This document shows positions 26,591 through 35,022 of a DNA stretch of 64,000 bases, piece by piece. Both the position numbers and the translations under genes were made by a program. The notes beneath the pieces were generated by a model. That model did no database searches. It worked only from the letters and a program-made list of their open reading frames with translations, and had not been told where the DNA came from. Source of the stretch: a candidate division WOR-3 bacterium (lineage in GTDB: Bacteria; SDB-A); NCBI GenBank assembly GCA_016934535.1, contig JAFGSQ010000024.1, positions 1 to 64,000 on the forward strand, in the 5' to 3' direction. The stretch's first letter is position 1; every line of letters starts with the position of its first letter.

Positions 26591-28635
26591 AATCCGAAGT
26601 AAGCGTAGGACTGATTGAAATGCGAATCTATCGCTTTTATCATGATGACTCTGTCCGCAACACCCGTGAGCGTCACATGAAAATTCTCAGTCTTCGAGTC
26701 GAACACTCCGTCTTCAGGTTCAACTTCCGTCCAGTTTATTCCGTCAAAACTGAACGAGACATTTACTATCCTCGACCTTGAATCTGCCGCCGAAAAATTC
26801 GCCGCAGTCGCTGAAGTCGAAAATGATACTATCTGAGGTCCGGTATTGTCAATCGTGAATGTTTCCGTAAAGGCCGTGTCGCATAAAAAAGAGCCGGCGG
26901 AATTGGACAAGCTGTCCGAGGCTATTACCCTGAGAATATATTCTCCGTCTGCAAAAAACAACCGGTTGAAAGCGAAGTGTTTTTCTTTTAACTGCCATCC
27001 TATTTTCATCCAGTCCGTTCTGTTTTTATCTCTTATAAAAACCTCGTATGTAATGCTGTCACCGTCAGGATCGCTCGCTTCAAAAGATACCCCCTGATGT
27101 GTCGGTTGTATCGAAACAGGATTTTGAGGCGTCTGCCATCCCCCCAGATTCATCATTCGTCTTTCGGCGTCGCCAAGAGAATTTACCCTTAATTCCGGCA
27201 CTGTCTGCGAGACACCGTAGGAAGCCGAACCCGGAGCAAATACAACAGGTCTCTGGAGTTCCGGTTTCCTGTTCCCGGAGGAATAGAGAAATTCGAATTT
27301 CTCTACGTAACCGTCAAAGAGCACTCTGAATTGGATCCTCTCTCCGGGCGGCAATTCGTCTTTCACGGAACCGAAATCCGTTGTTTCTCTGGTCCAATCC
27401 GACCACATAGCGTCAGGAGAAGCCGTGTTTCCTGTTCTCGCCTGGATTCTCACATTACCTTCTCCAGTCCACAAAAATTCTCCCCACACGGGAAAATCTC
27501 CCGCGTCGAGAGTCTGAGTCGTGTAAATTCCTTCGCCGGAACGGTTTTGACTCATTCTGAATAACGTCAGCGGGTTTGTTCCGAGAAGCATTGGTCCGCT
27601 GTGAACGGATCCGGCCCAGGCGGTAAAAATTCTCTCTTCCGGAGCCCTGAAAGAACTCAGTTCGTTTTTTTCAGTGTCGAAAATAAGCACAGTCCCGTCC
27701 GGAGATCCTATAGCGCATATCTCTTTTTCAGAAATCCAGAAAAGCGATGTCACAGGAGGGTTGGGCGAAGCGAAAAGCGCTTCAGATCTTCCGTCTTGAT
27801 ATTTAAAAACACGCGAAACGATTTCAGCGGAAGACGGTGGAACGTTGAAGTAAGGGTCCACAGTCAGCCTTAAAGATGTAAGACCGGTTATGTCTATATT
27901 TCCGGATATTGACGAATAGACTATAAAATTTCCGAACGTACAGATGCTGTTCACTTCCGATCCCTCCGGATCAGCTGCGGCATACGCCGTAGCTGACGAA
28001 AGCGAATAAGCAAAAAGAAAGCCCTTTCCAGATGTTCCCGCGTAAAGAGTGTCGCCGCTGACTGCGAGGCACACTGCAGCTTTGTCGCCGGTCTCGACAC
28101 TGTCCAGGAGAATTCCCTCCACAGACAGTAAAAAGATTTTTCCACCGGTGGAAGTGGCTAAAGCGAGTTTGCCGTTTTCAACGCATATCATGTCCCAAAC
28201 AGACATTGAATCCCTTTTAAAAATTATCTCTGCCTCATTTCCTCTGATCCGCAATATCTCGCCACGGGGAGACACTGCCGCATAAACGTCTTTTCCGTCT
28301 GTGCAGATCCCGAACACTCCCCCGCTTTCATATTGAACCACTGTGTCCAGGTCGCTGCCGTTCCCGTTGCATGCGAAAACGGCTGCCGGCGAAGCTGAAG
28401 AGATGTAATACTTTCCCCTGCATTCCACCATACGCCAGCCGTAAACGACGTTCATCTGGAGTAATTTATTTATCTCACGCGAAACGCTTATAGTGCCGTT
28501 GTAGTTCAGTAGAACATTTTCAAACTTTCCGGGTGTAAAATCCGAATAAGAATTGATGATCCAATTCTGGGTTTTGCCTGCAAAAGCACCATGAAAAATA
28601 AATATCAAACCTGCGGCAATAAATCGAATCTTCAT
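26587..28635 (-). CDS. Secreted protein with beta-propeller and Ig-like C-terminal domains
   Basis: A 682-residue protein with an N-terminal signal peptide (FIAAGLIFIFHGAFA then G). The first ~340 residues consist of repeats such as V-Y-A-A-V-S-P-R-G-E-I, L-Y-A-G-T-S-G-K-G-F-L and E-I-C-A-I-G-S-P-D-G-T, the blade pattern of WD/NHL-like propellers. The C-terminal half contains D-P-D-G-D-S-I-T-Y-E-V and D-G-E-Y-I-L-R-V-I-A-S-D, cadherin- or fibronectin-like strands. No sorting tail. It overlaps the S55-type gene by four bases and probably works with it in the periplasm. I do not recognise a characterised homologue. Confidence 0.7.
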   Translation of the reverse strand: MKIRFIAAGLIFIFHGAFAGKTQNWIINSYSDFTPGKFENVLLNYNGTISVSREINKLLQMNVVYGWRMVECRGKYYISSASPAAVFACNGNGSDLDTVVQYESGGVFGICTDGKDVYAAVSPRGEILRIRGNEAEIIFKRDSMSVWDMICVENGKLALATSTGGKIFLLSVEGILLDSVETGDKAAVCLAVSGDTLYAGTSGKGFLFAYSLSSATAYAAADPEGSEVNSICTFGNFIVYSSISGNIDITGLTSLRLTVDPYFNVPPSSAEIVSRVFKYQDGRSEALFASPNPPVTSLFWISEKEICAIGSPDGTVLIFDTEKNELSSFRAPEERIFTAWAGSVHSGPMLLGTNPLTLFRMSQNRSGEGIYTTQTLDAGDFPVWGEFLWTGEGNVRIQARTGNTASPDAMWSDWTRETTDFGSVKDELPPGERIQFRVLFDGYVEKFEFLYSSGNRKPELQRPVVFAPGSASYGVSQTVPELRVNSLGDAERRMMNLGGWQTPQNPVSIQPTHQGVSFEASDPDGDSITYEVFIRDKNRTDWMKIGWQLKEKHFAFNRLFFADGEYILRVIASDSLSNSAGSFLCDTAFTETFTIDNTGPQIVSFSTSATAANFSAADSRSRIVNVSFSFDGINWTEVEPEDGVFDSKTENFHVTLTGVADRVIMIKAIDSHFNQSYAYFGL

Positions 28636-30254
28636 CTTCCCTCCACTACGATCCTGTTGACGACTGCTCCGCTTACGACAGAGTTCACCTCAATTTCGAG
28701 GAAATTTATTACGTTCAGAGCCGTAAAGTCAGGTATCGCGTTTATGTTTCCGTATTTCAGAACGCTCATGACCGACACCGGCGTTTTTTCGAAAGATTCC
28801 TCTCCGAAAGCCATATCAGTCTGCTTTTCATAAAGAACGATATAAATCTTGTTGTTAGAAGGAATTTTTTTTATGGCTTCCAAAAGCCCGTCAAAACTCC
28901 TGTAATCCACCCATAGAGGATTTTCCATTGAGAAAAACAGGGAAAGATTCATGGCGTCGCAGGCGATTATTCCAAGAGTGTCCGGAGCCAATATTCCCTC
29001 TGCCGCCATATCCACGCTCAGGACTTGTGTCCTGGAATCGTCCAAAATTAGGGAGACCGTCACTGAAAAAGTTTCCCCTTCCCGGATTCTCGATGAACTC
29101 AGCATTAAATCGTTAATTTTCGCCGTTCTTGGTTCTCTGTAATTGTGTACAGTTATATCTACAGAATCAGGATAAATCATGCTGTATGTGTTGGACGACA
29201 GGACATTCAATGTAAGCATCATGCCGTATGACCAGCTTTCGTTGACAGCATTTATGCCGTTGTATGAATTGGAAAGCGTAAGTTTTTGCTCCCGTGGAAG
29301 ATAAATATTTGTGTTAATGTCGCAAAATCCTCCGTAACTGTACAATGAACTGGTCTGAACGGCGCTCAAAGCTAGCACTGGAATGAGAACGGGCGTGAAC
29401 AAAGCGCTTCTGCAAACCCAGAATTCGTATTTTTTTTCCGTCCCTTCTGAAGTGACCGTCACTTTTACAGGCGTGATCTCAGGCACTGGTCCTATTATTC
29501 CTGACACTCCAGTCGATACGTCGCTTGTCAGAGTTCCGATCACGGCTGTCGGCGAAGTCATTTTGAAACCGAGTGTCGTGAGCGGCATTACGGTATTGAC
29601 AAAACCTCCCGCCATAGGGTATCTGCACGCTCCTTCTCCGAGAAATGGGTGCCCGAAGCCGATCACCGTGTCTCCATTTACAAGGGTAACCGTTCCCGTG
29701 GCGGCTACCGTGGCGTCTCCGCCGGCGAGAATTACGCTCAGGACGCCGCCGGGAGTTATTTCAGTCTCTTCCTGTATCTGGCGCGAGCCTTCAGTCAGTG
29801 TAAAATTCCCGGGAAGATTGCTCTCGAGAAGGATTTCAGCTGCAGCTGACAGCCCTGAACTCATCAGGCACACTTCATAGTTTTTAAGCCTCTCGCTTTC
29901 CGTAAATCCCGACAGTCCGAACCTGACATCTTCCAGCATCTCGTCTATAGGTGTTATTCCCGCTATCGGTTCTCTGCTGTCCTGCCATGCAGCTGAAATG
30001 GCGCCTATGAGTTCACCCTGGTAATAAACGGGACTGCCGCTCATCCCGTAAAGAACACCTGTTCTTTCGAGATATTCGCCCTCGCATCTTGCTATTATCA
30101 TGTTGCCTGAAATTCTTCCTGAGTTTATTGTCGTCATGTAAGTCAGGTCGAAAGTGTCTATCTTCGTGCCTTTGAACACGGACAATCCTGTTAGGCTTGC
30201 TCCTTCCGGTATCGTGACAGCGGAAATCAGACATGAAAAAAATATAGTGAACAT
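28632..30254 (-). CDS. SpoIVB-type S55 peptidase-domain protein
   Basis: A 540-residue protein with a signal-like N-terminus. G-M-S-G-S-P-V-Y-Y-Q-G-E-L-I-G-A around residue 74 matches the catalytic Ser motif of the SpoIVB peptidase (family S55). The His candidate is V-I-G-F-G-H-P-F-L-G at about residue 202. In SpoIVB itself the His precedes the Ser, so the order here is reversed, as in non-sporulating relatives annotated as S55-domain proteins. The C-terminal 250 residues are beta-rich and unassigned. It is coupled to the propeller gene by overlap. Likely a periplasmic serine protease or scaffold; substrate unknown. Confidence 0.75.
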   Translation of the reverse strand: MFTIFFSCLISAVTIPEGASLTGLSVFKGTKIDTFDLTYMTTINSGRISGNMIIARCEGEYLERTGVLYGMSGSPVYYQGELIGAISAAWQDSREPIAGITPIDEMLEDVRFGLSGFTESERLKNYEVCLMSSGLSAAAEILLESNLPGNFTLTEGSRQIQEETEITPGGVLSVILAGGDATVAATGTVTLVNGDTVIGFGHPFLGEGACRYPMAGGFVNTVMPLTTLGFKMTSPTAVIGTLTSDVSTGVSGIIGPVPEITPVKVTVTSEGTEKKYEFWVCRSALFTPVLIPVLALSAVQTSSLYSYGGFCDINTNIYLPREQKLTLSNSYNGINAVNESWSYGMMLTLNVLSSNTYSMIYPDSVDITVHNYREPRTAKINDLMLSSSRIREGETFSVTVSLILDDSRTQVLSVDMAAEGILAPDTLGIIACDAMNLSLFFSMENPLWVDYRSFDGLLEAIKKIPSNNKIYIVLYEKQTDMAFGEESFEKTPVSVMSVLKYGNINAIPDFTALNVINFLEIEVNSVVSGAVVNRIVVEGR

Positions 30255-30263
30255 TTATCCTGC

Positions 30264-30872
30264 CTAAATTGAAACAGCCACGTTGTTCATGTTGAACAGC
30301 ATGTGGTCTAAATGGTACCCTTCGGATTCGGCAATTTTAGTCAGACCGATGGTTTTGTTGAATCTGTTAGAATAACCTTCCGGAAATTCAGGGAACTGAA
30401 GAATGAACCACTTATTGTCTTTCGCTTCTATGCGGATAATCCTCTGGTCGTACGCAGTCTTGTGAAGGTAAGTTTTTCCTTTTACAGTCACTCCGAAATC
30501 GTTTATTCTGACCATCACTGTGGCGAGATGAGCTCTTTCCTCGACGATCCTTTTTTCCGGTTTGTTGCCGGTAGGAATCATGGGTTTGAGATCGAAAAGA
30601 AATATGATGTCTGCCGCCGGAATCTGATAACTCGTGTATACTCTCAAAGGGGGATTGTCCCATCTGCTTTCTCCCTCGACGACAAGTTCCGACACTTCCA
30701 CGTCTCCTCCGTGAGGAGAACCGTAAAAATTAAGAAAATCTTTACGCCCGACGTTGGACCCATTGAGCAAAAAACCTTTATCGATGCTTCTTACGAAATT
30801 TTCGTCAATCCATCCCACTATCTTTGAAGTTTTTGTCATCACGAGCGTTTTTCTCATCCCCGGCATGAGCAT
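30264..30872 (-). CDS. Protein of unknown function
   Basis: A 202-residue soluble protein with no signal peptide or recognised motif. The start is set by AGGAGG at 30878-30883, five bases before the ATG; this makes the gene overlap the end of the upstream PHP-domain gene by 68 bases in another frame. The sequence alternates beta-strand segments (A-D-I-I-F-L-F-D-L, A-T-V-M-V-R-I-N-D-F-G-V-T-V) with charged loops, suggesting a beta-rich fold. The neighbouring S55 peptidase gene starts 10 bases downstream. I cannot assign a role. Confidence 0.55.
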   Translation of the reverse strand: MLMPGMRKTLVMTKTSKIVGWIDENFVRSIDKGFLLNGSNVGRKDFLNFYGSPHGGDVEVSELVVEGESRWDNPPLRVYTSYQIPAADIIFLFDLKPMIPTGNKPEKRIVEERAHLATVMVRINDFGVTVKGKTYLHKTAYDQRIIRIEAKDNKWFILQFPEFPEGYSNRFNKTIGLTKIAESEGYHLDHMLFNMNNVAVSI

Positions 30873-31713
30873 AGATTCCTCCTCTTTCTTTCAACTTTTC
30901 AATGATATTATAATCAATGTCGTAATTGAATTTCAACATATCTCTTCCCGAAATGCCGTGATAATCAGTTCCGGCGGTCATAATCAATCCAAAGTCTTTT
31001 GCCTGCCTGGAATATTCGAATATCTGGATGTGAGTGTGCGAAGGATAATAGACCTCTATGCCGTCGAGGCCGTTGTCTACCAGTGAAATAAATATTTCCT
31101 GATAAACCTCTCTGGACGTATATCCTTCACCCGGGTGAGCAAGAACTGCCACTCCGCCGGATCCGTGAATCATCTCTATGCCCTCCTTTATCCCGGATCT
31201 GTATCTCGGAGCGTAAGCTTTTCTGCCTTTGGCTATGTATTTTACAAAAGCTTCGTGATGGTTTTTTACAAAACCTCTGGCGAGCATCGCCTCAGCTATG
31301 TGGAGGCGTCCTATATTCACTGTTTTTCCAGCGGCTCTGACAATCTCGCTGTAGTCCATGTCAAGTCCGGCTTCTCTCAGCTTGCTCAAAATCTCGCGGT
31401 TCCTGTCTTCTCTTGAAAGAGATATTTTTTTCAATTTATTTCTTAAAAGAAGGTCGTCCTGGTTGAAAAGATAACCCAAAAGATGGCAAGTGGCCTTGTC
31501 GCCGACTTCCAGGCTCAACTCTACGCCGCTTATAACCTCTACTCCGAGCTCCTCGCCTTTTTTCTTTGCGCATGACACGCCCTCTACCGTGTCGTGGTCT
31601 GTTATCGCTACGATTTTCAGGCCGGATTTACAGCATTCGGACACGGTTTCTTCAGGACTTGTCAATCCGTCCGAATAATTGGTGTGCACGTGCAGGTTTA
31701 TCTGAGGAAGCAT
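30805..31713 (-). CDS. PHP-domain phosphoesterase
   Basis: A 302-residue protein of the PHP superfamily. N-L-H-V-H-T-N-Y-S-D-G at the N-terminus gives the first metal ligands, followed by I-T-D-H-D-T, S-G-V-E-L-S, L-A-H-P-G and G-T-D-Y-H. This is the layout of the RNase AM/YciV and 3',5'-nucleoside bisphosphate phosphatase group. It probably hydrolyses a phosphate ester on a nucleotide or short RNA; the exact substrate cannot be read. It lies six bases after purN and its end overlaps the next gene by 68 bases. Confidence 0.85.
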   Translation of the reverse strand: MLPQINLHVHTNYSDGLTSPEETVSECCKSGLKIVAITDHDTVEGVSCAKKKGEELGVEVISGVELSLEVGDKATCHLLGYLFNQDDLLLRNKLKKISLSREDRNREILSKLREAGLDMDYSEIVRAAGKTVNIGRLHIAEAMLARGFVKNHHEAFVKYIAKGRKAYAPRYRSGIKEGIEMIHGSGGVAVLAHPGEGYTSREVYQEIFISLVDNGLDGIEVYYPSHTHIQIFEYSRQAKDFGLIMTAGTDYHGISGRDMLKFNYDIDYNIIEKLKERGGIYAHAGDEKNARDDKNFKDSGMD

Positions 31714-31719
31714 CGTATT

Positions 31720-32313
31720 TTACCGGAGTCCGATCTCGCCCCTGCTTATCTTTCCGACAATTTCCGGATATAATCTGTGTTCGACAGTGAGTACTTTTTG
31801 GGCGAGAGTTTCGGGAGTGTCGTCTTTCAATACCGGCACGGGTTCGTAAGCCAAAGTCCTTCCCGAATCGTAATCTTCATCAACAATGTGTATCGTGGGG
31901 CCGGATATTTTTGTTTTGCTCTTTATTACGGCACGATGAACTTCCAGTCCATACATGCCTTTCCCTCCGAACTGAGGAAGCGGCGCGGGATGAATGTTTA
32001 AAATCCTGCCTTTGAAATCCGAAAGAAGAGGACACTTTACGAGTTCGTCGTATCCGGCCAACACGACAAAGTTGATTTTTAGACTGTTAAAAAGCTGCGA
32101 CATGTAAAAATATCTCTTCTTTGGATAATTGTTCCTCGAAAAGATAAAGACCGGCGTCCCGTTATCTCTCGCGGCTTCAATTCCTTTGGCCGTCGACCTG
32201 TTTGAGACGACGCAGATTATCCTGCCGTCAATTCCTCCGGCGTCGCATGCTTCCTTGAGAGCCAGCATGTTCGATCCCTTGCCTGAAATCAGGACGGCAA
32301 TTCTAAGGGACAT
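31720..32313 (-). CDS. purN: Phosphoribosylglycinamide formyltransferase
   Basis: A 197-residue enzyme using 10-formyl-tetrahydrofolate to formylate GAR, the third step of purine synthesis. The ATG at 32313 is chosen since it gives SLRIAVLISGKGSNML, the family N-terminus; a longer frame start adds 19 unrelated residues. Catalytic elements are N-I-H-P-A-P-L-P (Asn and His) and H-I-V-D-E-D-Y-D-S-G (Asp). No other pur gene is nearby. It starts 16 bases after the disordered membrane protein gene and is followed six bases later by the PHP gene. Confidence 0.9.
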   Translation of the reverse strand: MSLRIAVLISGKGSNMLALKEACDAGGIDGRIICVVSNRSTAKGIEAARDNGTPVFIFSRNNYPKKRYFYMSQLFNSLKINFVVLAGYDELVKCPLLSDFKGRILNIHPAPLPQFGGKGMYGLEVHRAVIKSKTKISGPTIHIVDEDYDSGRTLAYEPVPVLKDDTPETLAQKVLTVEHRLYPEIVGKISRGEIGLR

Positions 32314-32329
32314 CCCTGGCTCCGCGGCA

Positions 32330-32941
32330 TCATTGCCTGAAAAACGGCAGGACCGACATGAAAACGGCAATAATTGAAGCTATGAGCGCCACTATGGATG
32401 CTATCAGCGGTTTTATGTCATTTTTCTGTTTGGCAATATCAGATATCAGGTTTTGCTGTTCAAAATATTTTTTTTTCAGGGCTTCAATTTCCCTGGTCAG
32501 GTCTCCGGTGTTTTGCTTTCTGTGGTCGTCGAACCTGCTCGGTCTTTCAAATCTGTCGCCGCTTTTTGAAAAATCTTTTTTAGGTTTTTTGAACTGCTGT
32601 GAAGCCTGCCTGTTGTCTCCGTATTTGAATTTCGCTTCGCCGTTTCCGGAAAATCTTTTTGAATCTCCGTAAGAATTTTTCTTTGGATAATTCTTCGACT
32701 GTCTGTTTTTATTCTCTATGGAAATTGAATGCTCTCTGCTTTCGATCGGCTTGCTCTGCTGTTCGCCTTTATTTTGGACCGCATCGTTTGCCTGCTTTTC
32801 CATTTCTTTAGCCATCACTGGGATTTCTGTGTCTTTGGGTCTTTCTACTTTCACTTCGGTCTTCGTAAAATTATCCGTGTTAACTTCCACATCGTGCGCG
32901 GATCCTCTCGATCCAGGTCCTTTTCTCTTTGTCTCATCCAT
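32330..32941 (-). CDS. Disordered, basic, tail-anchored protein of unknown function
   Basis: A 203-residue protein. Residues 1-145 are low in hydrophobics and rich in Lys, Arg, Asn, Gln, Ser and Glu, with aromatic and Arg spaced patches such as R-F-E-R-P-S-R-F-D-D; this predicts disorder. A short coiled coil (REIEALKKKYFEQQNLI) is followed by one hydrophobic helix near the end and F-F-R-Q, like a tail anchor. No signal peptide. It overlaps nadC by eight bases. A role in binding nucleic acid or ribosomes at the membrane is possible, given its charge, but nothing in the sequence proves it. Confidence 0.5.
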   Translation of the reverse strand: MDETKRKGPGSRGSAHDVEVNTDNFTKTEVKVERPKDTEIPVMAKEMEKQANDAVQNKGEQQSKPIESREHSISIENKNRQSKNYPKKNSYGDSKRFSGNGEAKFKYGDNRQASQQFKKPKKDFSKSGDRFERPSRFDDHRKQNTGDLTREIEALKKKYFEQQNLISDIAKQKNDIKPLIASIVALIASIIAVFMSVLPFFRQ

Positions 32942-33791
32942 TTTCAGCTCCTTTTTTCACTATATCGAGGGCTATATCGAGCGATTTGTATGAGTGGGTT
33001 AGTTTTCCCACTGAAATGAAATCCACTCCAAGAGCCGAGACGGCTCTCACTTTTTTCTCGTTCATTTTTCCCGAGACTTCAATTTCACATCTTCCGCCGA
33101 TTATTTTCACGGCTTTTTCGATATCCCTCAGCGTCATGTTGTCGAGCATTATCCTGTTCACGCCTGCCCCGAGGGCGGCCGAGATTTGCTCGAGACTGTC
33201 GACTTCGACTTCGACGAATTTTCCCGGAAAGCGTTTTTTTACTTTTGCGATAGCGGAAGACACGTCCGAACCGCATACGGCTATGTGATTGTCTTTTATG
33301 AGCGCCATGTCGTATAGCCCGAACCGGTGGTTCATGCCGCCGCCTTTGAAAACGCTGTATTTCTCGATTTTCCTGGAACCGGGACAAGTTTTTCTGGTGT
33401 CCAAGATTCTTGTTTTCCCCGTCGCCAGGCCAACAAATTTTCCGGTGATTGTAGCTATCCCGGACATTCTCTGAAGATAATTCAGAGCCACTCTCTCTCC
33501 CGTCAAGATCGCTTTCAGTTTTCCTTTTATTCCGATTAAAACGTCTCCTTTTTTTATTTTTTCACCGTCGGTTTTTTTCATTTCAAAAAAACACTTTGGG
33601 TCCAGCATCCTGAATGTTTCTCTGGCAAAATCCAAACCGGCCACTATCCCCTTCTCGCGAGTAATAATAACAGCAGAGGCGATTATGTCATCTTCTACTA
33701 CGGCTTCCGTCGTCACATCGCCTGTGCCCACGTCCTCCTCCAGAGCACGAGCGACACAGACACTAATTTCTTCTTCTGTAAATATTATCAG
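32934..33791 (-). CDS. nadC: Nicotinate-nucleotide pyrophosphorylase, probable non-ATG start
   Basis: Converts quinolinate and PRPP to nicotinate mononucleotide in NAD synthesis. Motifs: G-T-G-D-V-T-T-E-A, E-R-V-A-L-N-Y-L-Q-R-M-S-G-I-A, T-R-K-T-C-P-G, G-G-G-M-N-H-R-F-G-L-Y-D, and I-M-L-D-N-M. The first standard start codon in frame is GTG at 33731, but it cuts the conserved A-L-E-E-D-V-G-T-G-D segment. The frame is open to 33806 with no ATG, GTG or TTG. A CTG at 33789-33791 with GGGAG at 33798-33802 is the best start and gives 285 residues, the normal length. Starting at 33731 would give 265. It follows the GGDEF gene by 21 bases. Confidence 0.85.
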   Translation of the reverse strand: MIIFTEEEISVCVARALEEDVGTGDVTTEAVVEDDIIASAVIITREKGIVAGLDFARETFRMLDPKCFFEMKKTDGEKIKKGDVLIGIKGKLKAILTGERVALNYLQRMSGIATITGKFVGLATGKTRILDTRKTCPGSRKIEKYSVFKGGGMNHRFGLYDMALIKDNHIAVCGSDVSSAIAKVKKRFPGKFVEVEVDSLEQISAALGAGVNRIMLDNMTLRDIEKAVKIIGGRCEIEVSGKMNEKKVRAVSALGVDFISVGKLTHSYKSLDIALDIVKKGAENG

Positions 33792-33812
33792 GAAATTCTC
33801 CCGGTCTCAGAA

Positions 33813-34916
33813 TCAGGCGGTTTCAGAAAACAAAACAGTGCGGTTTTTCCCGCGTCTTTTTGCTTCATACATCGCTTTATCGGCATAAAACAGCAATTCG
33901 TCTTCATTCTTTATCCCGCCTATCTTTGAAGCTTCGGCAACTCCGAGGCTTATTGTTTTCTTAAAATTCGTGCTTCCTGTTTTGAATTCGATTTCTGATA
34001 TTTTTTTTCTTATTTTCTCGGCGATTCGTTTCGCCTGATCTTCGTCCGTATTAGGAAGCAAAACGAGAAACTCCTCTCCACCGAAACGGCCGGCCGTGTC
34101 TTCTTTTCTTATCCCGTCAAAAATGACGCCGGCAATTTTTTTGAGTACTTCGTCGCCGACGAGATGGCCGTATTCATCGTTGCACTTTTTGAAATCGTCA
34201 ATGTCTATCATCACGCAGGACAGAGGGGAGCCGTGCCTTTTGGTTCTGCTGAATTCCTTTTCGAGGGAGTCCATTACGTAAGCCCTGTTATGGATGCCTG
34301 TGAGCCTGTCAGTTATAGCCGTCCTGTAAAGTTCAGCATTCTTTTTCTGAAGCTCCGAGTTAAGGTTTTCGATTTTCTCGTTGATGTTTTTAAGATCTTC
34401 GTTTCTTTTCTCCAGTTCAAGTTTAGCGTTTTCCAGCTGTTTGTACAGGTCTTTTATCTTTTTTAGATATCCGAGAGTCAGTACGCTGACACCGTCGGAT
34501 CTTCTCAATTTCTCGATTATCTCATCTACGATGTTCGAATACGTTTTCGGAAGAACTTCGAATATCTTCGAAAGTTCCCTGGGTTCTATGACGGCTATTT
34601 TTGTGTCTGAAACCGCGTAAACACTGGCAGAAGTTGTCTTGTCGTGACCCAGAACACCCAGCTCTCCGAATATTTCACCTTCTTCCCTGTGAGCTATGTG
34701 AACTTCCTTGTCGTCGGACATTGATTTGGCGACCTTTACCTGGCCTTGAAGAATGAGATAAAGATTTCCGGCTTTTGAATTTTCCTGAATAATGGTCTCG
34801 TTAGGTTCGAAATCCGTTATTGTAAAAAATTCCTCGGGTATCTTTTTTATGTCATTTGCGGCTACGTTTCTGAAAAAACGGTTTGCCGCCAGTTTGGAAA
34901 TTACAATTTCGTCCAT
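33813..34916 (-). CDS. Cyclic-nucleotide-binding domain / GGDEF diguanylate cyclase
   Basis: A 367-residue two-domain protein. Residues ~10-125 form a cNMP-binding fold with G-E-I-F-G-E-L-G-V-L-G, keeping the ribose-binding Glu; where Crp-like sensors have P-R-(S/T)-A the sequence is T-T-S-A-S, so the phosphate-binding Arg is lost and ligand is uncertain. A coiled coil (residues ~165-215) leads to a GGDEF domain: R-F-G-G-E-E-F is an active-site motif and R-K-E-D five residues upstream is the inhibitory site. It should make c-di-GMP. The ATG at 34916 is preferred over an earlier one because it matches the domain boundary. It heads the long minus-strand run and is divergent from the large cyclase. 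Confidence 0.85.
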   Translation of the reverse strand: MDEIVISKLAANRFFRNVAANDIKKIPEEFFTITDFEPNETIIQENSKAGNLYLILQGQVKVAKSMSDDKEVHIAHREEGEIFGELGVLGHDKTTSASVYAVSDTKIAVIEPRELSKIFEVLPKTYSNIVDEIIEKLRRSDGVSVLTLGYLKKIKDLYKQLENAKLELEKRNEDLKNINEKIENLNSELQKKNAELYRTAITDRLTGIHNRAYVMDSLEKEFSRTKRHGSPLSCVMIDIDDFKKCNDEYGHLVGDEVLKKIAGVIFDGIRKEDTAGRFGGEEFLVLLPNTDEDQAKRIAEKIRKKISEIEFKTGSTNFKKTISLGVAEASKIGGIKNEDELLFYADKAMYEAKRRGKNRTVLFSETA

Positions 34917-34987
34917 ATTTTCGCCTGATTTGAGCAAAAGGATTCTATAACATCGAATGTCTTTTTTCAACAACTCTTTGCTTTCTG

Positions 34988-35015
34988 TTGACAAGCCAGG
35001 CCCGTTAACTATACA
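34988..35015 (+). promoter_or_regulatory. Promoter of the large cyclase gene, suggesting a leaderless transcript
   Basis: TTGACA at 34988-34993, 16 bases, then TATACA at 35010-35015. The ATG at 35023 lies seven bases after the -10 box, where transcription would begin, and no Shine-Dalgarno precedes it. This supports the start at 35023 rather than 34957 and a leaderless mRNA. Boxes read by eye only. Confidence 0.4.
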
Positions 35016-35022
35016 TAATCCT

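Noticed and set aside
34957-35022. Earlier ATG for the large cyclase gene
   Set aside because: It adds 22 residues absent from related cyclases, has no ribosome-binding site, and lies upstream of the best promoter (34988-35015).
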